A stretch of 10,020 bases of DNA, taken from Elstera litoralis. Its GTDB lineage: Bacteria; Pseudomonadota; Alphaproteobacteria; Elsterales; Elsteraceae. The notes under the pieces are model-generated. The model ran no database searches and had not been told where the DNA came from. It saw only the letters and a program-made list of their open reading frames with translations. Below are positions 1 through 7,469 of this stretch, in pieces; positions within the stretch are counted from its first letter, which is position 1; every line of letters begins with the position of its first letter. The stretch is taken from positions 1-10,020 of the forward strand of contig NZ_LAJY01000060.1 of NCBI RefSeq assembly GCF_000963705.1, in the 5' to 3' direction. Made by a program: the position numbers and the translations under genes.

Positions 1-144
1 CGCTTCGGTGATGAGCGCTATCGGCTGCAATTCGATCAGTTGCGGCGTTTCGCTCGGCATCGGCTGCCCCTCGGGCGCAAGCCAGACGTAGAGGCCGAGC
101 GCGGCTGCGTGCAGCGTAAAGGAGGTAAGAAAGGCTTTCGCCAT
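1..144 (-). CDS. tonB: TonB-family energy transducer, N-terminal 48 codons (cut by window edge)
   Basis: This is the beginning of a gene whose remainder lies beyond the left edge. The start ATG is at 144-142, 24 nt after the exbD stop, with a weak GGAAG upstream. The visible product begins MAKAFLTSFTLHAAALGLYV, which is a short cytoplasmic start followed by a single membrane helix (about residues 4-22), then a Pro/Glu/Gln-rich segment including QLIELQPIAL. Ser8 and His12 form the SxxxH pattern that TonB uses in its membrane helix to couple to ExbB/ExbD. The family role is to carry proton-motive-force energy from the ExbBD motor across the periplasm to outer-membrane receptors. Its position as third gene after exbB and exbD fits this. 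TolA is the main alternative, but SxxxH and the absence of tol-pal genes in view favour TonB. The C-terminal domain that would settle it is not visible. Confidence 0.8.
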   Translation of the reverse strand, partial: MAKAFLTSFTLHAAALGLYVWLAPEGQPMPSETPQLIELQPIALITEA

Positions 145-168
145 ATCCGTTCAGCTTCCGGCGGGGGG

Positions 169-600
169 CTACGGTTTTACGGGTTCGGTGAGCAGGGCGA
201 CGCGGCTGAAGCCCGCTGCGCCAACCTGCCCCATCAACTCGGCGATAACACCATAGGAGAGGCTTTTGTCGCCGCGCACATAAATCGGGCGGGTCTTATC
301 CGCCGCCGCAAGCGCGGCAAGGCGCGGCGACAGGGCGGCTTTTGCAATCGGCTCTTGATCGAGAAAAACCTGCCCCTGCCCATCGACCGACAGGGTAATC
401 GGCGGCGCGGGCGGCGTCAGTTGCGCGGCTTGGCTGCTCGGCAGCTCGACCGGAACCCCCGCCACCAGCATCGGGGCGGCGACCATGAAAATGATGAGCA
501 GCACCAGCATCACATCGACCAGCGGCGTGATATTGATATCGGCGACGGCGGGCAGCCCGTCTTCGTCGCCGCCCCCGCTCGGCAGCAGTCCCCCGGCCAT
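169..600 (-). CDS. exbD: Biopolymer transport protein ExbD/TolR family
   Basis: This 143-residue protein is of normal family length. It has a short cytoplasmic N-terminus, one membrane helix (about residues 26-46, within DINITPLVDVMLVLLIIFMV) and a periplasmic domain. Asp29 in PLVDVML is the conserved membrane-embedded acidic residue thought to carry protons through the ExbB-ExbD motor. The motif DINITPLVDVMLVLL is close to diagnostic for ExbD/TolR. The ATG at 600-598 lies only 2 nt after the exbB stop, so translation is probably coupled; AAGG about 10 nt upstream may serve as ribosome binding site. TonB follows after 24 nt. The reading frame is intact, unlike the neighbouring exbB. TolR is the alternative name, but the exbB-exbD-tonB order argues for the Ton system. 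Confidence 0.93.
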   Translation of the reverse strand: MAGGLLPSGGGDEDGLPAVADINITPLVDVMLVLLIIFMVAAPMLVAGVPVELPSSQAAQLTPPAPPITLSVDGQGQVFLDQEPIAKAALSPRLAALAAADKTRPIYVRGDKSLSYGVIAELMGQVGAAGFSRVALLTEPVKP

Positions 601-602
601 GC

Positions 603-1289
603 TTAAGCGGCCTTTTCGGCAGAAGCGACGGGGGCACGGGTGAGCTTCAACGCCGTCTCCGCCATTACCGCCTGAGTGCGCGCCGAGAAACGCCCGATGG
701 CCGCCGCCAGCATATTATAAGCAATAACGGCCGGAATCGCTGCGACCAGGCCCATCGCCGTCGCCAGCAGCGCTTCAGCGATCCCCGGCGCAACCGTGGC
801 GAGGCTGGTATCGCGCGCCTGGGCAATCGCGGTGAAGCTGTTCATAATCCCCCAGACCGTGCCGAACAAACCGATAAAGGGGGCCGACGAGCTGATCGTC
901 GCCAACAGCGGCAAAACGTCGGTCAAGCTGGCGCACTTCCCGGCCTAACTGCACACGCATGACGCTCACCAGATGCTCGCGCTGGGTCGCCGCCGAGGTT
1001 CCGGCGAAGGCCGCGCGATCCTGCTGCACCAGCCTCAAGCCCGCCGCCAGCACGCGTTGCGCGGCACCCTCGGGCCGCTGCGCAACCTCGGCAAGACCGG
1101 GGGCGTCGCCCGCCTCGAACGCCTGCACGCTGCGTTGGGCCGCCCCCACCGCCACACGGTTTCGAGAATGACCGCCCAGCCCCAAACCGACGCAAACGCC
1201 AAGAGAATCATCACCCCTTTAACGACGCTATCCGCCTGCATGAACAGCCCGATGAACGACAGGCTATGACCGGAAAGGGGTGCGTCCAC
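603..1289 (-). CDS. exbB: ExbB proton-channel subunit, reading frame broken by two compensating indels
   Basis: ExbB is the pentameric inner-membrane proton channel that with ExbD powers TonB. I place the start at GTG 1289-1287, because GGAG at 1300-1297 sits 7 nt upstream; a GTG at 1310 in the same frame has no such site. The first frame gives MDAPLSGHSLSFIGLFMQAD and the first membrane helix ending ILETVWRWG. Conserved sequence then moves to another frame (AAQRSVQAFEAGDAPGLAEV to REVRQLDRR) and returns to the original frame at LPLLATISSSAPFIGLFGTV and the third helix (GIAEALLATAMGLVAAIPAV). Adding one G to the G5 run at 1143-1147 and removing one T from the T4 run at 913-916 restores a continuous protein of 228 residues, a normal ExbB length. 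The stop lies 2 nt before exbD. Sequencing error is more likely than true loss, but as written the gene would not give full-length ExbB. Confidence 0.85.
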
Positions 1290-1357
1290 GGGGAATCTCC
1301 TACACGCCACAAAAGGGGAAATGGGCCTATCCGGGCCTCAATTGCCCGCACTCTGCC

Positions 1358-1376
1358 GCAGTTGCGAAGAATTATC
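1358..1376. promoter_or_regulatory. Second Fur-like box upstream of exbB
   Basis: The sequence GCAGTTGCGAAGAATTATC matches the classical 19-base Fur consensus at 11 positions, including a perfect ATTATC half. It contains the partly symmetric TTGCGAAGAATTATCAA (1362-1378). Together with the box at 1383-1401 it lies 69 nt or more before the exbB start. On the minus strand the same bases include GATAAT, which resembles a -10 element. Weaker than its neighbour; the call rests on context. Confidence 0.4.
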
Positions 1377-1382
1377 AACATA

Positions 1383-1401
1383 GTTAAGAGTGATTCTTAT
1401 C
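1383..1401. promoter_or_regulatory. Probable Fur box controlling exbB-exbD-tonB
   Basis: GTTAAGAGTGATTCTTATC matches 12 of 19 positions of the classical Fur consensus (GATAATGATAATCATTATC) and contains a perfect inverted repeat, TAAGA-N5-TCTTA (1385-1399). It sits between the kdpE stop (1422) and the exbB start (1289), where the promoter of the Ton operon is expected. Fur with Fe2+ would repress the operon when iron is plentiful. Manganese- or iron-responsive relatives (Mur, Irr) in alphaproteobacteria are alternatives. Confidence 0.55.
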
Positions 1402-1421
1402 AGCACGCGTAACGGAACGGA

Positions 1422-2129
1422 TCATGTTACCGCCAACCGATACCCCACCCCGGCTTCGGTGAGCAAAAACCGGGGTTGATCGGCGGGATCGTGGAGTTTT
1501 TGTCGCAGTTGGCGCACGTAGACGCGCAGATATTGCACGTCCGCCCCATCCTCGTGCCCCCAGACGGCTTTCAACAGATGCTTATGGGTCAGTACCCGGC
1601 CCGGATGTTTGGCAAGCTCGGCAAGAATGCCCCATTCTTTGGGCGATAGCTTCACCTCCGCCCCCTCCAGCAGCACGCGGCGATGGAAGAGATCGATGGT
1701 CAGCGGCCCCAGGGTAAAGACTTCGGACGCGCCTTGGGTTTGCAGCCGGTGCCGCAGGGCAACGCGGATGCGCGCCAGCAGCTCTTCGATGCTAAACGGT
1801 TTGACGATGTAATCATCGGCCCCCAAATCCAGCGCTTCGACCTTGCTCGCCTCCTCCCCCCGGCTGGAGAGCACGATGATCGGCAGGGCGCTGCTCATGC
1901 GCAGGTCGGCGATTATGTCGAGCCCGTCACGGTCGGGAAGCCCTAGATCGAGAATCATGAGATCGACGCCGGGGCGGCGGGCAGCGGCGAGCCCCTGCGC
2001 CCCGGTTTCCGCCTCGATCACGGCATAATCCTGCGCCGCGAGACTGGTGCGCAAAAACCGCCGGATCGCCGGTTCATCATCGACGATCAGCAAAGTCGCG
2101 CGCAGGTTAGTCCCGGAGGGGTTCGACAT
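1422..2129 (-). CDS. kdpE: KdpE response regulator (OmpR/PhoB family)
   Basis: KdpE is the transcription factor phosphorylated by KdpD that activates the kdp transporter operon. The 235-residue product has a receiver domain (about residues 12-128) with the acidic pair Asp17-Asp18, phospho-acceptor Asp61 in MILDLGLPDRDG, switch Ser88/Ser89 and Lys110-Pro111 in DDYIVKPF. A winged-helix DNA-binding domain follows (about 136-233), with KLSPKEWGIL and the C-terminal TEAGVGYRL hairpin typical of the OmpR class. Length is close to the usual 225-235. The ATG at 2129-2127 overlaps the end of kdpD by 23 nt and has only a weak purine-rich site upstream, so translation is probably coupled to kdpD. No hairpin-plus-U-run terminator is visible after the stop, so some readthrough toward exbB is possible. 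A candidate target site for this protein lies at 9457-9473. Confidence 0.95.
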   Translation of the reverse strand: MSNPSGTNLRATLLIVDDEPAIRRFLRTSLAAQDYAVIEAETGAQGLAAARRPGVDLMILDLGLPDRDGLDIIADLRMSSALPIIVLSSRGEEASKVEALDLGADDYIVKPFSIEELLARIRVALRHRLQTQGASEVFTLGPLTIDLFHRRVLLEGAEVKLSPKEWGILAELAKHPGRVLTHKHLLKAVWGHEDGADVQYLRVYVRQLRQKLHDPADQPRFLLTEAGVGYRLAVT

Positions 2130-4801
2130 GAATCAAGGTCTCGGGTAGGGAAATGACAAAGGCCGCCCCGCCACCGGGGGCGTCTTCTACATGAATACGC
2201 CCCCCCATCGCGTCAACAAAGCCCCGGCAGATGGCGAGCCCCAAGCCGGTTCCAGCAGGCGAGCTATCGTTCACATCCAGCCGGTAAAAGCGGTCGAACA
2301 CGCTCTGGCGACGGTCGGGCGGAATGCCGGGGCCGTGGTCGGCCACCGTTAGGACAATCCCCCCCTCCGGCGTTTCCGCCGCCTCAATTCGAATAAGCGA
2401 GCCTTGCGGCGCATATTTGGCGGCATTATCCAAGAGGTTCACCAGAACTTGCTCGAATAGAACATGGTCGAGCTGGACCATCGGCAGATCATCGGGAAGA
2501 CGGGTTTCGACCGAGTGATGCACCAGCAAAGCCGCCGTGCGCCGCAGGGCGGTGCCGACCGCCTCGGCCAGATCGAGCAGCTCCCGTTTCGGCGCGAGCG
2601 AGCCCGCTTCGAGCCGCATCATATCCAAAAGATTGCCGACGAAGCGGTTCAGCCGCTCGGCTTCGGTCTGCACGCTGCCCAAAACCTCGTCGCGCGCTGC
2701 CGCATCATAGCGCTCACCGAAAGACCGCAAGGCCGTTACCGAGCCCAAAATGGTCGCAAGCGGCGTGCGCAGATCGTGGGAAATGGAGGTGAGCAACGCC
2801 CCGCGCAACTTCTCGGTCTCAGCCAACAACCGCGCTTGATCGACGGCCCCGGCCAGGGTGATGCGCTCGATGGCAATCGCGGCTTGGTCGGCCAGCGCGT
2901 TGAGCAAACGGCGCTCGTCCTGCGACAGGATCGGCCGCCCCCGCTCGGCCCGATCCAGGCCCAGCACGCCGATGATTTCCCGGTCGGTCCGCAACGGCAG
3001 GAACAGCCAGCGCGCGCCGGGGAGCGTGTCGGAATCCCGGCCCGTCTCCTGACCTTTGCTGAACGCCCAGTGCGCCGCCGCAAGATCGGCGTCTTCCAAT
3101 TGATCTTCGGGCGGATAGCCCGCGCGGACCGCAAGATGCTCGCCCTCGGGCAGCAGAACCACCGTGCTGACCTTCAACATCGCGGCAATCTGATGGGAGA
3201 TGGCCCACAAAAAGATCGTCCATCGCGCCGATAGCGGCCAGCTTGCGGCTGAAGCTGTAGAGGTCCGCCGTTACCTTCGCCCGCTGCGCCGCCGCCGTGC
3301 CTTGCGCATGGGTGCGCGCCGCAAGATCGCTCGTCACCAGCGCCGTGATGAAGAAGGCGACCAGCGAAATCACATTGGCGGGATCGGCAATCGTGAAGGT
3401 GTAAAGCGGCGGCAGAAACAGGAAATTATACAGCAGTACCGACAGCGCGGCGGCATAGAGCGACGGCCCGCGCCCGCGCCGCACCGCGACGACCAAGACG
3501 CCGGTGAGAAACACCAAGGAGAGGTTCGTCACCGCAATCAACCGGTCGAGCCCCGAAGCGATCACGGTTGCCGCGCCCACTGTCAGCGTCGCTTCAACGA
3601 AGGCCGAGAGCGGTGGCCGCGCCGGGAGCGACAGCGAAACCGCCGCCCCGCCCGTCCCCAGCGGCACGATGCGCAGGCTAATGTCGCTGGCTTTCCGCAC
3701 CAATTCCTGCGTGACCGAGCCCGACAGCCAGCGTTTCCAGCGCGGCAAGCTGTAATGGCCAACGATGATCTGTGTCACATTATGGCTGCGCGCATAGGCC
3801 AGCACGTCATCGACCACGCGCCGCCCCGGTAGGGTCACGGTTTCCGCGCCTAAGCGTTCAGCGAGGCGCATGGCTTCGGCAATCCGCGTGCGCGCCGCAT
3901 CGGACAGGCCGAGGGGGCTGGGGGTTTCGATATGCAACACGGTCCAGGCACAGCGCAGCCGGTCGGCCATCCGCCGGGCCTGCCGAATGAGCAAATCCGC
4001 CGCCGGGCGCGAATCGATGCAGACCAGCAGCCGTTCGCCGGTTTCCCACGGGCCGGAGATGGCGTGGCTCTGCATGAAGTCGCGCATTTGCGCGTCCACC
4101 CGGTCGGCGGTGCGGCGCAGGGCGAGTTCGCGTAAGGCCGTGAGGTTCCCCGCCGAAAAATAATGTTTTAGCGCGCGCTGGGCCTGCTCGTGCCCATAAA
4201 CTTTGCCTTCCGCGAGGCGCTGTTGCAGGGTTTCCGGCGTCACATCGACGAGTTCGATTTCGTCGGCGCGGTCGATGATCGAATCGGGCACCGTCTCGCG
4301 CACGCGGATGCGGGTGATGCGCGCCACCACATCGTTCAGGCTTTCGACGTGCTGGACGTTGAGCGTGGTGAAAACATCGATCCCGGCGGCGAGGATTTCC
4401 TCCACGTCCAAATAGCGCTTCGGGTGGCGACTGCCCGGCGCATTGGTATGGGCCAATTCGTCGACCAGGACCAGCGCCGGTTTGCGCGCCAGAATCGCGT
4501 CGAGATCCATTTCCGGCAGGGTGCGGCCCTTATACTCGCCCGCGCGTTTGTCCAGAATTTCCAACCCGGCCAGCATGCGCTGGGTTTCCACCCGCCCGTG
4601 GGTTTCGACGACGCCGACGACGACATCAACCCCCTCGCGCCGCCGCTGCCGGGCGATACGCAGCATCTCGTAAGTTTTGCCGACGCCGGGAGCTGCCCCG
4701 AGGAAAATACGCAACCGCCCCCGCCCTTCTTTTTGGGCGAGGGCCAGCAGCGCCTCGGGGTCCGGGCGCTGCTCGGCGGCTGAAAGATCGGAATCGCTCA
4801 T
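2107..4801 (-). CDS. kdpD: KdpD sensor histidine kinase, interrupted by a one-base frameshift
   Basis: KdpD is the membrane sensor kinase for K+ limitation and osmotic stress. From ATG 4801, 10 nt after the kdpC stop, the order is: KdpD N-terminal domain with Walker A GAAPGVGKT (35-43) and LVLVDELAHTN (Asp114-Glu115); a universal-stress-like domain (about 255-380); four membrane helices (about 399-495); a GAF-like domain; and the kinase core. Just after LAAIGAMDDL (residue 530, near 3209-3213) the frame breaks. Removing one T from the T5 run gives LLWAISHQIAAMLKV and restores 897 residues, close to E. coli KdpD (894). In the restored protein the phosphorylated His is about 675 (SISHDLRTPL), the N box is NLLDNAAKYAP (788-798), and the ATP-lid glycines are DHGPGIP (821) and GTGLGLAI (850). 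Without correction the product would stop near 2819 and lack the kinase core. The 3' end overlaps kdpE. Confidence 0.92.
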
Positions 4802-4811
4802 GCTGGTGAGA

Positions 4812-5415
4812 TTACGGACTTTTACGCGTCGTCGCCATGTCATCCAGCGCCAGATTGAGCGCCAGTACATTGACGCGCGGCTCGCCGATCAGCCCCATCA
4901 GACGGGTTTCCACCAACCGTTCTACCAGCTCGCGCACCACCGCGACCGGCAGATCGCGGGCTTTGGCGACCCGCTCGATTTGCAGGCGGGCTGCGTCCGG
5001 CGATACATGCGGATCAAGCCCGCTGGCCGAGGTGGTGACGATATCCACCGGCACCGGCTTGGTCGTTTTCCAGCACGGCGATATCGCCCGCCACCCGGTC
5101 GATCAATGCTTTCGAGGTCGGCCCCAGGTTGGAGCCGGACGAGGCCGCCGCGTTATAGGGTTGCGAGACGCTATTGCCATCGGCGTCGGTCCCGGAGGTC
5201 GCCGAGGGGCGCGGGTGGAAGTAGCGCAGATCGGTGAAATTCTGCCCGATCAGGCTGGAGCCGATCACCGCGCCATTGCGCTCGATGAGGGAGCCATTGG
5301 CCTCACGCGGAAAGACCAGTTGAGAAATCCCCGTGATCGCGGCGGGATAAGCGATGCCAAGTAGCAGCGTCATCCCGATAAGCAGCACGAAGGCCGGTCG
5401 GAAGAGTTGGATCAT
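4812..5415 (-). CDS. kdpC: KdpC, K+-transporting ATPase subunit C, with one-base frameshift
   Basis: KdpC is the single-span periplasmic subunit that stabilises the KdpFABC complex and raises ATP-binding affinity. The ATG at 5415-5413 lies 9 nt after the kdpB stop, with AGGAAAA overlapping that stop. An N-terminal helix (about residues 7-28) precedes the conserved LVFPREANGSLI, GSSLIGQNF, FHPRPSA and ASSGSNLGPTSKALIDRV. Near 5061-5062 the frame shifts. Removing one C from the CC pair yields ENDKPVPVDIVTTSASGLDP, exactly the family pattern, followed by HVSPDAARLQIERVAKARDL and GEPRVNVLALNLALD. The corrected protein has 200 residues, against about 190 in E. coli. As written, translation ends at the out-of-frame stop at 5014. 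kdpD starts 10 nt downstream. Confidence 0.92.
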
Positions 5416-5424
5416 GATGTTTTC

Positions 5425-7458
5425 CTAAGCCAAACCGAGAGCGGTAACGGCGAGATCGATGATCTTGATGCCGATGAACGGCACGATCAGCCCGCCGAAG
5501 CCATAGACGAAGAGATTGCGCCGCAGCAGCGCCGCCGCCCCCTGGGGCCGGTAGCGCACGCCGCGTAAGGCGAGCGGGATCAGCCCGACGATGATGAGCG
5601 CATTGAAGATCACCGCCGACAGAATGGCGCTGCTCGGGGTCGACAGACCCATGACGTTCAGCGCTTGAAGCTGCGGATAGAGCCCCACGAACATGGCCGG
5701 GATGATGGCGAAATATTTCGCCACGTCATTGGCAATCGAGAAGGTGGTGAGCGCGCCGCGCGTCATCAGCAACTGTTTGCCGATCCCGACGATTTCGATG
5801 AGCTTGGTCGGATCGCTGTCGAGGTCGATCATATTCCCCGCCTCGCGCGCCGCCACCGTGCCGGTGTTCATAGCGACGCCGACATCGGCTTGGGCGAGCG
5901 CGGGCGCATCGTTGGTGCCGTCGCCGCACATGGCGACCAGCTTGCCTTTAGCCTGCTCGTCGCGGATCAGCTTAAGCTTGGCTTCTGGCGTCGCTTGGGC
6001 GAGGAAATCATCCACCCCCGCTTCGGCGGCAATCGCGGCGGCGGTGAGCGGGTTATCGCCCGTAATCATCACCGTGCGAATGCCCATGCGCCGCAGTTCC
6101 ACGAAACGCTCGCGGATACCGCCCTTCACCACGTCCTTCAGGTGAACGACGCCGAGAAGCTTGCCGCTTTCCGCCACCACCAGCGGCGTGCCGCCAGATT
6201 TAGCCACGGTTTCGACAATCGCGGTCAGCCGGTCCGAGCCCGCACCGCCGCCCGCCCAGGCGAGCACGGCATCGGTCGCGCCTTTGCGGATCTGGCGCTT
6301 GCCGAGATCGATCCCGCTCATCCGCGTCATGGCGGTGAAGGGGATGAAGCTCGCGCCGCGTTCAGCCATATCGAGCGCGCGCAAGCCGTAGGCTTCTTTC
6401 GCCAGCACAACGATGGAGCGGCCTTCCGGCGTTTCGTCCGAGAGCGACGCCAGCATCGCGGCTTCCGCCAGAACCTTGGCATCGACGCCCGGTAGCGGCA
6501 GAAATTCGGAGGCGACGCGGTTGCCGAGCGTGATCGTGCCGGTTTTATCGAGCAGCAGCGTATCCACATCCCCCGCCGCTTCTACCGCACGGCCGGAGGT
6601 TGCGAGCACGTTGAAGCGGACCAGCCGGTCCATCCCGGCGATGCCGATGGCTGAGAGCAGCGCGCCAATCGTCGTCGGGATCAGCGTCACGAAAAGGGCG
6701 ATCAGCACGACGACCGAGATGCCGCCCGCGCTATAGGCGAGGAAGCCCGGAATGGTGGCAACGGCCAGCAGGAAGATGATCGACAGGCCCGCGAGCAGGA
6801 TCGACAGCGCGATTTCATTCGGTGTCTTCTGCCGCTGCGCGCCTTCCACCAGCGCAATCATCCGGTCGAGGAAGGTATTGCCCCGCGCCGAGGTGATGCG
6901 GACGGTGAGGACATCCGATAAAACCCGCGTGCCGCCCGTCACCGCCGACCGGTCGCCGCCGCTTTCGCGGATCACCGGGGCGCTTTCCCCGGTAATGGCG
7001 CTTTCATCGACCGAGGCGACGCCTTCGATCACTTCGCCATCGGAGGGGATGATTTCCAGCGCCTCGACGATCACCAAATCGCCGGGCTTGAGGTCCAATG
7101 CCGAGACGGTTTCGGTGCCGCCATTGGCCAGCTTGCGCCGCGCGGTGGTTTCGGTGCGGGTTTTGCGCAGGCTATCGGCCTGGGCTCGGCCCCGGCCTTC
7201 CGCCACCGCTTCGGCGAAGGTGCCGAAGAGAACCGTGAACCACAGCCAGGCGGCGATCTGCACCGTAAAGCCGGTGCCGCCCGCGCCGGTGGCAAGATCG
7301 CGCACCAGCAGAACCGTGGTCAATAGCGCGACCAAGGCCACGACGAAGAGGATCGGATTGCGGCTGAGGGCACGCGGATTGAGTTTCGTGAAAGCTTGCC
7401 CTGCCGCCGGGATCAGAATCGCCGGGTCGGTCAGGGAAACGAGGGGTCGTTTGCTCAT
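5425..7458 (-). CDS. kdpB: KdpB, ATP-hydrolysing subunit of the K+ pump
   Basis: KdpB is the P-type ATPase (class IA) subunit that drives K+ uptake. The 677-residue frame is intact and near E. coli length (682). Visible elements are: actuator-domain TGES (156-159); membrane helix 4 with LIPTTIGALLSAIG (259-272); phosphorylated Asp304 in DKTGT; nucleotide-binding residues with KGATDAV (392-398); MITGDNP (464-470); hinge GDGTNDAPALAQADVGVAMN (512-531); and the polar pair Asp578 and Lys581 in SIANDVAKY, implicated in K+ coupling. Ser159 is the equivalent of the E. coli serine whose phosphorylation inhibits the pump at high K+. The ATG at 7458-7456 follows the kdpA stop by 11 nt, with AAGGCG upstream. 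This is the only one of the three large pump and sensor genes (kdpA, kdpB, kdpD) without a frame break. Confidence 0.98.
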   Translation of the reverse strand: MSKRPLVSLTDPAILIPAAGQAFTKLNPRALSRNPILFVVALVALLTTVLLVRDLATGAGGTGFTVQIAAWLWFTVLFGTFAEAVAEGRGRAQADSLRKTRTETTARRKLANGGTETVSALDLKPGDLVIVEALEIIPSDGEVIEGVASVDESAITGESAPVIRESGGDRSAVTGGTRVLSDVLTVRITSARGNTFLDRMIALVEGAQRQKTPNEIALSILLAGLSIIFLLAVATIPGFLAYSAGGISVVVLIALFVTLIPTTIGALLSAIGIAGMDRLVRFNVLATSGRAVEAAGDVDTLLLDKTGTITLGNRVASEFLPLPGVDAKVLAEAAMLASLSDETPEGRSIVVLAKEAYGLRALDMAERGASFIPFTAMTRMSGIDLGKRQIRKGATDAVLAWAGGGAGSDRLTAIVETVAKSGGTPLVVAESGKLLGVVHLKDVVKGGIRERFVELRRMGIRTVMITGDNPLTAAAIAAEAGVDDFLAQATPEAKLKLIRDEQAKGKLVAMCGDGTNDAPALAQADVGVAMNTGTVAAREAGNMIDLDSDPTKLIEIVGIGKQLLMTRGALTTFSIANDVAKYFAIIPAMFVGLYPQLQALNVMGLSTPSSAILSAVIFNALIIVGLIPLALRGVRYRPQGAAALLRRNLFVYGFGGLIVPFIGIKIIDLAVTALGLA

Positions 7459-7469
7459 GAACTTGCGCC

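Noticed and set aside
1..144. TolA instead of TonB
   Set aside because: The SxxxH pattern in the helix, the gene order after exbB-exbD and the Fur-like boxes favour TonB; the missing C-terminus prevents certainty.
1290..1310. Alternative GTG start of exbB at 1310
   Set aside because: GGAG at 1300-1297 is correctly spaced for the GTG at 1289 and lies inside the longer version.
1326..1340. Repeated GGGCCT near 1325-1339 as a terminator for kdpE
   Set aside because: It is mainly a direct repeat with only a short self-complementary core and no T-run on the minus strand.
3209..3213. Programmed frameshifting or transcriptional slippage in kdpD and exbB
   Set aside because: Runs of only 4-5 bases, no slippery heptamer with a downstream structure recognised, and similar breaks in unrelated genes make error more likely.
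4802..4870. Upstream start for kdpD at 4870
   Set aside because: It would overlap the conserved end of kdpC and add a Trp/Arg-rich extension foreign to KdpD; the ATG at 4801 matches family length.
5665..6495. Long plus-strand open frame opposite kdpB (another at 6752-7582, and one opposite kdpD at 3200-3832)
   Set aside because: They lie antisense to highly conserved kdp genes, have Arg/His/Ala-rich low-sense translations without recognisable motifs, and are expected in GC-rich DNA.
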